Shown here one piece after another: positions 8,825 to 17,353 of a stretch of DNA of 64,000 nt (its first letter is position 1; every line of letters begins with the position of its first letter). The stretch lies in contig AP018270.1 in NCBI GenBank assembly GCA_003994795.1, positions 62,001 through 126,000 on the forward strand, given 5' to 3'. The position numbers were made by a program, and so were the translations under genes. The stretch is from Cylindrospermum sp. NIES-4074 (GTDB lineage: Bacteria > Cyanobacteriota > Cyanobacteriia > Cyanobacteriales > Nostocaceae). The notes under the pieces are model-generated. The model was not told the DNA's origin. It ran no database searches and saw nothing but the letters and a program-made list of their open reading frames with translations.

Positions 8825-9859
8825 GTGTATACCAATTGGCTGCGGCAGAATTTTTTCTTCTCTCTGGGTTGCTTGTTAACTCTAGCAACAACAGCTTGCT
8901 CAGAGGTTAAGTCTACCAGTCCGGCAACGATCGCTGCTAATTCTAGTCCATCTAAAATTGCAGTCTCGAATACAACTCAATTGCGTGTTGCTAAGTATAA
9001 AGGTGGCTGGGACTTAAATTTAAAGTTAGCTGGACTAGATAATTTCCCTTACACAACTCAATTTACTGAGTTTACCGGGGGTAATTTGATGGTACAGTCA
9101 ATCAATGCTGGTGCAATTGACTTGGCCTCTGCTAGTGAAATTCCGCCAATTTTTGCGATTGAATCGAAAGCATCTGTAAAAATTATTGCCACTCTCAAAG
9201 GGCCTACGGTTGGTCAAGTTGTACTCACACCCAAGAACTCGACTGCCAAAACGATCGCTGACCTCAAAGGTAAGAAAGTGGGTTACGTTAAAGCTACAAC
9301 TGCCCACTACTTCCTGATTAAGATGCTGGAAAAAGTCGGGCTGACGATGAAGGATATCAATGCAATTCCTTTATCGATACCCGATGGACTAGCTGCTTTT
9401 CGTAAAGGACAGCTTGATGCTTGGGCTACCTACGGTTACTCCATTCCCCAAGCCCAAAAAGAAGGGGCGCGGGTACTGGAATCTGCAAAAGATATTTTGA
9501 GCGGTAACTTCGTGATTATTGCTTCACCCAATGCGATTACCGATCCACAAAAGAAAGTTTTAATTGCTGATTTTCTCTGTCGTTTGCAGAAATCCCAAAC
9601 TTGGCGGGAATCTAATCTCAAGCAATGGTCGAAGAATTATGCAAAGACCATTGATGTTGATGAAGGCATCGTTTATCAGGATGCCAAGCAAGGTCAACAA
9701 CAGCGTCGTCAAGAATTACTTCCTGTTTCTGATAAAGCTATTGCTTCTCAGCAAAAGGTTGCTGATACCTTTTTTCAAGCGGGTGTAATTTCCACAAAAG
9801 TTGATGTAAAACAACTTTGGGACAGCAGTTTTAACGAATATATCGCCAAATGCCAATAA
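8825..9859 (+). CDS. Aliphatic-sulfonate ABC transporter substrate-binding lipoprotein
   Basis: A second SsuA-like binding protein, 344 residues. The N-terminus has a hydrophobic signal ending in TLATTACS (lipobox). The mature part has AKYKGGWDLNLKLAGL, then NAGAIDLASASEIPPIF and DGLAAFRKGQLDAWATYGYS, the ligand-contact segments of this family. It starts at GTG (8825), 44 bp after the aldolase gene, so it is likely in the same transcript. As with its paralogue at 5735, no permease or ATPase is adjacent. Confidence 0.83.
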   Translation: MYTNWLRQNFFFSLGCLLTLATTACSEVKSTSPATIAANSSPSKIAVSNTTQLRVAKYKGGWDLNLKLAGLDNFPYTTQFTEFTGGNLMVQSINAGAIDLASASEIPPIFAIESKASVKIIATLKGPTVGQVVLTPKNSTAKTIADLKGKKVGYVKATTAHYFLIKMLEKVGLTMKDINAIPLSIPDGLAAFRKGQLDAWATYGYSIPQAQKEGARVLESAKDILSGNFVIIASPNAITDPQKKVLIADFLCRLQKSQTWRESNLKQWSKNYAKTIDVDEGIVYQDAKQGQQQRRQELLPVSDKAIASQQKVADTFFQAGVISTKVDVKQLWDSSFNEYIAKCQ

Positions 9860-9920
9860 TTGCAGCAAGAAGTAAAAAGCTAAATGTCAAAATCACCTTA
9901 TTTTTAATAAGAGTAAAAAT

Positions 9921-10160
9921 ATGTTTTATGGAATAGAAAGAGAATTATTAAATGGAGTACCTTGGTTATTTGGGCAACAGTCTCAATTACCAGATCATCT
10001 CCAATTAACAGATCGGCAAGAACATGATATCCGTGATATTTGGGAATTACCACCACAAGAATCTGCCGATCGTGAGCGTGTTCTTAAGCAGGAGATAAAA
10101 CGGTTTGGGATTTTCAGCAAGCTAAAAAGTTTTTCTTTAAAGGCTATCGCCAATAAATAA
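9921..10160 (+). CDS. Small hypothetical protein
   Basis: A 79-residue acidic-to-basic protein with no signal peptide or membrane segment and no family I recognise. It contains VPWLFGQQSQLPDHL and the ELPPQESADRERVLKQEIKR helix. It follows the sulfonate-binding gene by 61 bp on the same strand and may be the last gene of that row. The codon pattern looks coding, but the call rests on the open frame and position. Confidence 0.45.
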   Translation: MFYGIERELLNGVPWLFGQQSQLPDHLQLTDRQEHDIRDIWELPPQESADRERVLKQEIKRFGIFSKLKSFSLKAIANK

Positions 10161-10327
10161 AGATAAGGGTTATTAGCTACTCAAATTAATAGAAAATTTC
10201 AACTAATTTGCAATGTGCAGTACAGCTTTACCGGGGTAACATCACCACCGCTTCGCTAACAGTCAGTAATTATTTTATTTGCAAAGCTTAATATTAGATA
10301 AACTAATAATTAGTTAATCATAATATT

Positions 10328-11821
10328 ATGCTTTTCAGTATCACTAATCTCGATAAAATCTCATCCTCAAATACCGACATGACAACAACGACTGACCTCG
10401 ATTTTGCCGCACGTGAGGCGTTGCGCCTACTCGGCCCCGATCCCGAAAACTGGGTGAGCGATCGCTCAGGCATTGACCACAATGTGACGATAGTAGGCGG
10501 TAGTGGCAGTGGCAGCACCTTCGCATTTGCCCTGCGGCGTGCCGGCATTGGCCGCGTGACAGTCATCGACGAAGCTGAGGACGAAGCCCATGCTGGCGTG
10601 TGGCTGACGCGGGCGCGGATGAAAAAGCTACGCACACCGAAAAACCTGCCAGGGCCAGAACTGGGCATTCCGGCGCTATCATTTCAAGCTTGGTACGAGG
10701 CGCGGCACGGTGTTGAGGCATACGCAGCGATTGACCGCATTCCACGAGTGGCGTGGGCTGAGTACCTCAGTTGGTATCGGCATTTTCTGGGCATTCCAGT
10801 TCGGTATCAGACGAAGTTGGTGCGGATTGAGCCGGACGCAGATTTCTTTCGTCTGCACCTAGAAGTGAACGGTGTCGCCCAGGTGGAAACCACACGTAAA
10901 ATTATCTTCGCCAACGGTGTAGCTGGCACTGGTGGCCCAAACATACCGCCTGTATTGGCATCTCTGCCACGCACCTTATATGCACATACCGCCCATGCAA
11001 TCGACTTCAACGATTTGCGTGGCAAAACAGTAGCAGTGCTGGGTGCTGCGGCCTCAGCCTTTGATGCGGCAGGAGTGGCATTGGAATCAGGCGCTAAGGC
11101 AGTACACCTGTTCGCACGGCGATCAGCGATCGCATCTCTGCCAGTGAATCGCCTCCGAGGTTATCCTGGCGCTTACTATAACTATCCGCAACTACCTGAT
11201 GCCGCTCGGTGGTTCCAAGCCTGGCGCTTTCATCAAGTTGGCTCTACGCCACCACCAGACGCAATCGAACGGGTAATAGCGTTCTCTAACTTCTACCTGC
11301 ACTTATCTGCACCTTGGAAAGCGGCTCACAACCAGGGCGATGGCATCGTCGCTCAAGTAAATGATGATGTTTTCGAGTTCGATTTTGCGATCGCAGGTAC
11401 TGGCTACTTTGTTGACCCAACAAAGCGCCCGGAACTCGCCGAATTTGCACATCACATCGCCCTCTGGCGCGATCGCTATGAAGCCCCAGCCGACCAGCGT
11501 GACGATCAACTCAGCACCCACCCTTACCTTGGCAGCGCCCATGAATACCAAGAGAAAGTACCTGGCAATGCCCCCTACCTGAAAGACATCCATGTGTTCA
11601 ATCCTGCTGGCTTCGTCAGCTTTGGTCTACCCATCGGTGACGTGCCTAGTATTCGACGCGATGTGCCAGCAGTAGTATCACGCATCAGCCATGACTTATT
11701 CTTCGCTGACTGGTCATTACACGAAGCCCGGATCACCAGCGGCAATATTTCGCCGGACTTTGACACATCACTGTATGCGGATGCGGTGTGGAAACAGCAA
11801 GCCAAGGTGGCAGTCAGCTAA
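10328..11821 (+). CDS. FMO-like FAD/NAD(P)-binding oxidoreductase
   Basis: A two-dinucleotide-domain flavoprotein. The FAD site is VTIVGGSGSGSTFAFALRRA, a variant GxGxxG near the start, and a second Rossmann motif is VAVLGAAASAFDAAGVAL near the middle. This is the plan of flavin-containing and Baeyer-Villiger-type monooxygenases. Either the ATG at 10328 or the one at 10379 (MTTTTDLDFAARE) could be the start; neither has a strong ribosome site. With the later start it has no Cys and one internal Met in about 480 residues, so it shares the sulfur-poor signature of the island. Its substrate is unknown; an organosulfur compound is inferred from context. Confidence 0.75.
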   Translation: MLFSITNLDKISSSNTDMTTTTDLDFAAREALRLLGPDPENWVSDRSGIDHNVTIVGGSGSGSTFAFALRRAGIGRVTVIDEAEDEAHAGVWLTRARMKKLRTPKNLPGPELGIPALSFQAWYEARHGVEAYAAIDRIPRVAWAEYLSWYRHFLGIPVRYQTKLVRIEPDADFFRLHLEVNGVAQVETTRKIIFANGVAGTGGPNIPPVLASLPRTLYAHTAHAIDFNDLRGKTVAVLGAAASAFDAAGVALESGAKAVHLFARRSAIASLPVNRLRGYPGAYYNYPQLPDAARWFQAWRFHQVGSTPPPDAIERVIAFSNFYLHLSAPWKAAHNQGDGIVAQVNDDVFEFDFAIAGTGYFVDPTKRPELAEFAHHIALWRDRYEAPADQRDDQLSTHPYLGSAHEYQEKVPGNAPYLKDIHVFNPAGFVSFGLPIGDVPSIRRDVPAVVSRISHDLFFADWSLHEARITSGNISPDFDTSLYADAVWKQQAKVAVS

Positions 11822-11839
11822 ATCTGCGTAGCGTTTATA

Positions 11840-13063
11840 ATTCACGCCTAAACCTCATCCATCTTGAGAACTGGAGTTTCACCAGAAGATATATTACTCT
11901 GAAGAAGTAGGTGTGACAAAGAAGGAAACAGGGATGCTCAAAATCGACTGCGCTCGCTGGAACCAAAATGCTGCAATCTTGAGAGAAGAAGCATTAAAAG
12001 CAGATCATGCACGTAGCCGCGAGCGTTTCATGGCCCTGTATGAGATATGTAATGGAAAGAATGCAACACAGGTAGGTAAAGAAACAGGGCGCAACCCTCA
12101 GACAATAATGGAGTGGGTACATCGTTACAATCTTTCAGGTATGGAAGCACTGCGGTATCAGCATACAGGTGGTCATCCCCCCTTTTTTCCCCAGAGATAG
12201 AGAAAGCAGTTGGTTCGGAGATTCGCAAAGCCTTGTCCCTGGCAACAACACCGCCTCAGGAAAAGCAGCAGAATCTAGAATTCTTACCTCGTTGGACATT
12301 GAAGCGTTTAGTGGCTTGGATTGACAAACAATTCAATTTCAAGTGTTGTCGTGAGTCAGTACGTAAGACTCTCAAAAATTTAGGATTTTCATGGAAAAAA
12401 GCTCGTAAACTTTTAAACAAAGCCAACAGCAAAAACCGCACTGAATTTCTTGAAAAACTCAAGGGTTTACTCGATGATGCTCTTCATAATGGGCATTTAC
12501 TGATTTATATCGACGAGGCACATATTCATCTGGATACTGATGAGGGCTATGGTTGGTCAATTAAAGGTGAGCGTTTTTGGGTTAGTTCCAACTCCCCTGG
12601 AAGAGCCAAGGTTTCCTTCTATGGAGTCTATGTTTACAATTATGCCAAAGTCAAAATTTTCCCTTATCTAAAGGCTGACCAATTCAATACTATTGATGTA
12701 TTAAAACAGCTTAGAACTGAGTTGCCTGACCACCAGATAACTCTAATTTGGGATGGTGCGCCCTATCATCGGGCACAATCTGTAAAACAAGCACTAGAGA
12801 TGTTACAGATAAATCTGCAACCCTTACCCAGTTACAGTCCTGACTTTATGCCTGTTGAACATCTGTGGCAGTGGTTGCGCGAAGATGTCACTTATCACAC
12901 ATGCTATCAATCTCCCACTGAACTGATTGAACGTGTTCATTTATTTGAGCAAAACATTAATTCCATCCCTCTCGAAATTGGCGATCGCTTGTGGGTGAAA
13001 AATCACCTTGACTCTGACGAGGAAAAACTACGGTTCTCAACGTAGACGTGGTTTAATGTGAAT
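11840..13063 (+). mobile_element. IS630-family insertion sequence
   Basis: The element is 1224 bp. Left end ATTCACGCCTAAACC and right end GGTTTAATGTGAAT are parts of about 40-bp imperfect inverted repeats (both ends also share TTGAGAAC). TA at 11838-11839 and 13064-13065 is the dinucleotide duplication expected of IS630/Tc1/mariner elements. It sits between the FMO-like gene and the Nudix fragments and breaks no obvious gene. Confidence 0.85.
11913..13045 (+). CDS. IS630-family transposase in two frames
   Basis: The first frame (11913-12200) encodes a helix-turn-helix segment (NATQVGKETGRNPQTIMEWV). The second (entered near 12175, ends 13045) encodes the DDE domain: LIYIDEAHIHLDTDEGYGWS, then ITLIWDGAPYHRA and YSPDFMPVEHLWQWLRE, giving the D-D-E triad. 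The frames meet at a CCCCCCTTTTTTCCCC run, a plausible -1 frameshift site. The joined product would be about 377 residues and looks functional. Confidence 0.88.
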
Positions 13064-13322
13064 TAAAATGGTCTGCAACCAGATGCGATCGCGATTTATC
13101 ACTCTAAACCAACGTAATCTTTTCAATCGTACCGACTCTATTATTTTCGTACCAAATCATATCAAGCTTCTCCACTCTGCCGACGATCTCAAACGACTGT
13201 GCATTTAGCTGGTCAACTACGCGCTTACACTCTTGGGGGTTACGAGAGTTAGCTGTAGCTAGGTGGAGAAGCCTGATAATGTCAGTCCTCTAGAGCCGAA
13301 GCTATTACGTGGGATCGTCTAG
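13064..13322. other. Non-coding stretch before the Nudix fragment
   Basis: No convincing gene. The last part (from 13257) is the left arm of a degenerate inverted duplication whose other arm lies at 14737-14840. Confidence 0.45.
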
Positions 13323-13372
13323 ATGCGTACACAGATACGAAACGAACTCATAGCTATCAAACCGCTTGATGA
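13257..13372. repeat. Left arm of a long inverted duplication
   Basis: This stretch matches the reverse complement of 14737-14840. The last 51 bp (from GATGCGTACACA to the GCTTGATGA end) differ at one base. The outer part is more decayed but shares AGCTAGGTGGAG and CTCTAGA. The arms bracket the methyltransferase gene and both Nudix fragments. Confidence 0.7.
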
Positions 13373-13412
13373 CATAGAACACGAACACCTCTTGGACGCA
13401 TTGAGGTTCTAA
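13323..13412 (+). pseudogene. N-terminal fragment of a Nudix hydrolase
   Basis: A 29-codon frame reads MRTQIRNELIAIKPLDDIEH and continues EHLLDALRF before a stop. This matches the usual N-terminus of Nudix hydrolases that begin with an RNEL-I-PLD-E-EH-LDAL helix. The catalytic core is missing. The stop overlaps the ATG of the methyltransferase gene (TAATG). A C-terminal Nudix fragment follows at 14278, so the gene looks split or partly deleted. Confidence 0.6.
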
Positions 13413-14233
13413 TGATGACTGATATAGATAAATACAAACAGCTACTAAGAGAATTCTATGGTAGTAGAACTACTTATGATCATGAGGAAGGTACTCGCCA
13501 TCCTCTAGAAGCCAAGCTTTTACTTGAATTTGTTCCGCTTCAGCAGGGGCAGAAAATTCTTGATGTGGCGACTGGAACAGGTTTCATTGCAATTCCCGCA
13601 GCCCAAAAGGTTGGTTCAGAAGGTCATGTGATTGGGGTTGACATGACTCCTGGAATGTTACATCAAGCAAAACTTAAGATTGCAGCCGCCAAATTACAAA
13701 ATATCGAGTTGATTGAGACAGATGCAGAATATATCAACTTTAGTGATAGTAGTTTTGATGCTGTCTTTTGCTGTGAGGCGCTTGTACTTTTTCCTGATAT
13801 CCCTGCTATTTTGCAAAAGTGGTATCACTTCTTAAAACCAGGAGGATATATTGCATTTACCTCTCCTCCCGAAACTGCTCTTTTGGCATCTCTTCATCGA
13901 AGTATTTGCACTAGGGTTTTAGGTGTATCGCTACCGTATGTTCTCGAACCACTTGGCACACCAGAAAGATGTCAGAATTTGCTTCATCAAGCAGGTTTTA
14001 GAGATGTCGAAATTCAGACTGTACCGTCAGGGCGTTATCGCCATCTTAAAGATAAGAAATTATCTTGGATAGCAACCAATATAAATTTTAAAGCTCATCC
14101 CCTGTTGTCAAAATTATCACAATCGCAATTAGAACAGTGGCAAGCTGAGTACAGTGCAGAAATAGAAAAACTCACAACTGATCAAGGTGTTTGGCAAGAT
14201 ACTACAAAGTTCCTTGTTCGCGCCCGAAAATAA
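13412..14233 (+). CDS. Class I SAM-dependent methyltransferase
   Basis: A 273-residue UbiE/Methyltransf_11-type enzyme. Motif I is KILDVATGTGFIAIPAA; the acidic residue of motif II lies in VIGVDMTPGML; motif IV is FDAVFCCEALVLFPD, followed by LKPGGYIAFTSPP. It acts in the cytoplasm on an unknown small molecule. It lies between two Nudix hydrolase fragments and within a long inverted duplication, so it may have arrived as a cassette. It is not visibly linked to sulfur metabolism and has ordinary Cys and Met content. Confidence 0.8.
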   Translation: MMTDIDKYKQLLREFYGSRTTYDHEEGTRHPLEAKLLLEFVPLQQGQKILDVATGTGFIAIPAAQKVGSEGHVIGVDMTPGMLHQAKLKIAAAKLQNIELIETDAEYINFSDSSFDAVFCCEALVLFPDIPAILQKWYHFLKPGGYIAFTSPPETALLASLHRSICTRVLGVSLPYVLEPLGTPERCQNLLHQAGFRDVEIQTVPSGRYRHLKDKKLSWIATNINFKAHPLLSKLSQSQLEQWQAEYSAEIEKLTTDQGVWQDTTKFLVRARK

Positions 14234-14277
14234 GTGGTTCTTCAGTACTTAGCGATCGCCCTGTGCCAGTGGCGTAA

Positions 14278-14541
14278 GTCCTGGAAGAGTTAGGCTTTAA
14301 TGCTACACACTCCATTGAGGTTCCATTAATGGTTACTTGCACGACAACAGTTGGTCTCACCGCTGGGCATACAGATGTCTCACTCTGGTATATTGTTCGA
14401 TCAAGCCGTACACAGAAATTGAAATACGACGAAAATGAATTCAATTCTGTCCGATGGTTTTCGTTCTCTCAAGTCCCACTTGATCGTAGCGATCTACATC
14501 TTGGTCGGTTTATCAAGAAGCTTATGGCAGGTTACAGTTGA
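14278..14541 (+). pseudogene. C-terminal fragment of a Nudix hydrolase
   Basis: The frame reads VLEELGFNATHSIEVPLMVT, then LTAGHTDVSLWYIVRSSRTQ and YDENEFNSVRWFSFSQVPL, typical of the C-terminal half of Nudix proteins. EELG is the tail of the Nudix box; most of the box is missing and a TAA precedes it. Together with 13323-13412 this is one decayed gene interrupted by the methyltransferase. Confidence 0.65.
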
Positions 14542-14834
14542 CAGGTGGCACTTCAACAAGCTCAGTACATCGCAGGTGACGGAGTTGAAAAGACTTTGGT
14601 ATAAGGCTTTTTAGGTCAATTTTGTATCTCATTCAACTGCATACCGTTGTAACTTAAATCCTTACTAAAGTTGAGGCAACAATCATCGGTGAGAGGTTAA
14701 GATAAAGCCCCTTTTGTCAATCAGTTAAAATACTCTTCATCAAGCGGTTTGATAGCTATGAGTTCGTTTCGTATTTGTGTACGCATCCCCAGTAATAGGT
14801 TCGTTTCTAGAGAACTAACATTTTGACACTCCAC
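14542..14834. repeat. Intergenic stretch with the right arm of the inverted duplication
   Basis: No gene seen. Positions 14737-14840 are the reverse complement of 13257-13372; the best block is 14737-14787, which is the Nudix N-terminus coding region in opposite orientation. The arm runs a few bases past the stop codon of the ferredoxin gene at 14835. Confidence 0.65.
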
Positions 14835-15176
14835 CTAGCTTTGATAAGGACGGGGTAGTTGACGCAGTTTATGAGCAGTATCTAATTCACTATTGTTCTT
14901 CCTACCATATCCCCAACCCAAGGTACGACGATATTCACCCATGATACCGCTTTCAATTAAATCATCCTCATTGATTGCAATCTCGGTATGAGATTCAGGT
15001 GCAACATAAAGTGCATCCGCAGGACAATATGCCTCACACATAAAACAAGTTTGACAATCTTCCTTGCGGGCGATCGCAGGTGGTTGATTGGGAACTGCAT
15101 CAAAGACATTGGTAGGACAAACTTGGACGCAAAGATTGCAATTAATACAGAGTTTATGGCTGACAAGCTCGATCAT
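14835..15176 (-). CDS. Two-cluster 4Fe-4S ferredoxin paired with the AprA-like flavoprotein
   Basis: The 113-residue protein has two CxxCxxCxxxCP motifs: CINCNLCVQVCP near residue 10 and CQTCFMCEAYCP near residue 40. A C-terminal extension of about 55 residues has no Cys. It is probably the electron-transfer subunit of the flavoprotein encoded 9 bp upstream on the same strand, like AprB with AprA. Specific APS chemistry cannot be read from sequence alone. Confidence 0.85.
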   Translation of the reverse strand: MIELVSHKLCINCNLCVQVCPTNVFDAVPNQPPAIARKEDCQTCFMCEAYCPADALYVAPESHTEIAINEDDLIESGIMGEYRRTLGWGYGRKNNSELDTAHKLRQLPRPYQS

Positions 15177-15185
15177 GATCTTCCG

Positions 15186-16847
15186 TTAAGATTTTGATAC
15201 AGAATATGTAGTTTGAGTAGTCAATACTGGTGGTGTACTGGTTTCATCCTTAATCCAATCACGCCTTACCCACAGCCTATCTAAGCCTCCTGTAGCTTGG
15301 TAATAAAGCTGATTGGGATCTGTTTCGGGATAGTCCACACGAATATGTTCGCTCCGCGTTTCCTGACGATGTAACGCACTAAAATATGCCCAACGTGCTA
15401 CAGCCGTAAGAGCTGCTGCTCGACGAGAAAATTCCATATCGCGGACTGTATCTTGTTTTGGGTTTCCTTTTACCTGTTGCCACAACGTTTCTAATTTGGC
15501 GAGGGAATCCAAAAGACCAGGCTCAGAACGGAAGTGATTCTTTTCTAAGGGGAATATTTCAGCTTGGACACCGTGCGCGATCGCCTCACTATCGAAGGTT
15601 TCTGAAGTGGGGGACTGAGAACGTAAACCAGCTTGACCAGCAGGATGCACAACCCTGTCATTTGCATGAGCGCCCAGACTCTTGGCAAAAGCTGCTGCAC
15701 CTTCCCCTGCCCATTGTCCTGTGGAAATTGCCCAGGCCGCATTGGGACCGCCACCCCCAGAAGCTAAACCTGCTAAAAACTCCCGTGATGCAGCATCACC
15801 AGCAGCATAGAGGCCAGGAACTTTTGTACCGCAACTATCATTCACAATCCGAATTCCCCCTGTACCGCGGACTGTACCTTCAAACACCAAAGTCACGGGA
15901 ACTCTTTCTGTATAGGGATCAATGCCAGCTTTTTTATAAGGCAGGAAAGCGATGAAATGAGACTTTTCAATCACTGCCTTTACTTCAGAACTGGCTCGAT
16001 CTAAACGAGCATAAACAGGGCCTTTCATTAAGGCATTGGGAAGGAAGGATGGATCACGACGACCATTGATATAGCCACCCAAATCATTACCTTCTTCATC
16101 GGTATAACTAGCCCAGCCAAAGGGAACACCCCTTGTCACTGTGGCATTGAAGGCTGTTGAGATAGCATAGTGATTAGAAGCTTCCATACTGGAGAGTTCG
16201 CCACCAGCTTCTACAGCCATCAGCATTCCATCACCCGTATTGGTATTGCAGCCTAATGCTTTACTCAAGAATGCACAACCGCCATTCGCTAAAACTGCCG
16301 CACCAGCGCGAACGGTATAAGTACGATGATGTTGTCTCTGCACACCTCTAGCACCTGCCACTGAGCCATCGTCAGCCAATAAAAGCTCTAGAGCAGGACT
16401 TTGATCAAGAATCTGTACACCAACTCGCAAAAGGTTTTTGCGAAGGATTCGCATATATTCTGGGCCATAATAACTCTGGCGTACTGATTCACCATTTTCT
16501 TTAGGGAAGCGATAACCCCAACTTTCCACTAGAGGCAAACTCAGCCAAGTTTTTTCGACCACGCGCTCGATCCAACGCAAGTTAGCGAGGTTTTTTGCTA
16601 TGCGATAACGCTCCGATACAACTTTTTCCCAATTCTCTGGAGAAGGAGCCATGATGCCATTACCACTGGCAGCAGCAGCACCACTTGTACCGAGAAAGCC
16701 TTTATCAACAATGATTACCTTAACACCTTGAGATGCGGCTGACCAAGCTGCCCAGGCAGCAGCAGGGCCACCCCCAATTACCAGTACGTCAGCAGTTAGC
16801 TGTAATTCATTTTCTGTAATCAATTCCTTGTCCTCCTGATTCGTCAA
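15186..16847 (-). CDS. FAD-dependent oxidoreductase, fumarate reductase/AprA-like
   Basis: The 553-residue flavoprotein begins with a GGGPAAAWAAWSAA dinucleotide motif and has YAAGDAASREFLAGLASGGG near residue 345, the second FAD contact of the succinate dehydrogenase/fumarate reductase family. The C-terminus (ARWAYFSALHRQETRSEHIR) resembles AprA-type helical domains. Its ferredoxin partner follows at 9 bp. It overlaps the upstream acetyltransferase gene by 4 bp, so translation is probably coupled. AprA reduces adenylylsulfate to sulfite or runs the reverse; whether this enzyme does so, or acts on an organosulfur compound, is open. Confidence 0.78.
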   Translation of the reverse strand: MTNQEDKELITENELQLTADVLVIGGGPAAAWAAWSAASQGVKVIIVDKGFLGTSGAAAASGNGIMAPSPENWEKVVSERYRIAKNLANLRWIERVVEKTWLSLPLVESWGYRFPKENGESVRQSYYGPEYMRILRKNLLRVGVQILDQSPALELLLADDGSVAGARGVQRQHHRTYTVRAGAAVLANGGCAFLSKALGCNTNTGDGMLMAVEAGGELSSMEASNHYAISTAFNATVTRGVPFGWASYTDEEGNDLGGYINGRRDPSFLPNALMKGPVYARLDRASSEVKAVIEKSHFIAFLPYKKAGIDPYTERVPVTLVFEGTVRGTGGIRIVNDSCGTKVPGLYAAGDAASREFLAGLASGGGGPNAAWAISTGQWAGEGAAAFAKSLGAHANDRVVHPAGQAGLRSQSPTSETFDSEAIAHGVQAEIFPLEKNHFRSEPGLLDSLAKLETLWQQVKGNPKQDTVRDMEFSRRAAALTAVARWAYFSALHRQETRSEHIRVDYPETDPNQLYYQATGGLDRLWVRRDWIKDETSTPPVLTTQTTYSVSKS

Positions 16848-17344
16848 CTAAGTTTTTCTAAACTGTTAAAAGATAAAGATGCTAAAACAGGTTCAGGTTC
16901 CCAGTAATATTCAACGTTAGGTTGACCGTTAAATTCATTAATTGAAAATTTCCTCGCTTGAAAACCGTGTTTTTCATAAAATGCGCGAGCTTTGAGATTT
17001 TCTTGCAATGTGTAAAGATTCAGTCCTTGAGGACACAATCTTTTAGCAACATTCAGTAACGCTGAACCAATACCTAAATTTTGGTAATTTTTATCTACAA
17101 AAAGCTGGCTTAAACATTGTTCTTTCGTCAGGATAACTGCAAAACCAGCAATACTATTTTCAACCTCAGTGACAAAAATATCTCCATTTTCTGCTAATTC
17201 ATAAAATTTTTGCTTCCATTCAGAATATGTTTGTGGATGCTGGAGATGAGGAAAGGTTTGATGCCATGTTCCATACCAAAGTTGAACAATATTTTCTAAA
17301 TCTTCTGGTTGATAATCACGAATTTTGATTGGTTTCATACTCAA
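16844..17344 (-). CDS. GNAT-family N-acetyltransferase
   Basis: A 166-residue GNAT protein. The acetyl-CoA pyrophosphate loop is visible in FVDKNYQNLGIGSALLNVAK, followed by LYTLQENLKARAFYEKHGFQ, the usual C-terminal part. The substrate is unknown. It sits between a sulfatase and the AprA-like flavoprotein gene, 9 bp and -4 bp away, which makes a tight minus-strand operon from the sulfatase to the ferredoxin likely. Confidence 0.82.
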   Translation of the reverse strand: MSMKPIKIRDYQPEDLENIVQLWYGTWHQTFPHLQHPQTYSEWKQKFYELAENGDIFVTEVENSIAGFAVILTKEQCLSQLFVDKNYQNLGIGSALLNVAKRLCPQGLNLYTLQENLKARAFYEKHGFQARKFSINEFNGQPNVEYYWEPEPVLASLSFNSLEKLS

Positions 17345-17353
17345 GCCATTGAT

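Noticed and set aside
15458-15955. 165-codon plus-strand frame inside the AprA-like gene
   Set aside because: It is antisense to a clear flavoprotein gene and rich in His, Pro and Arg, as expected for a shadow frame.
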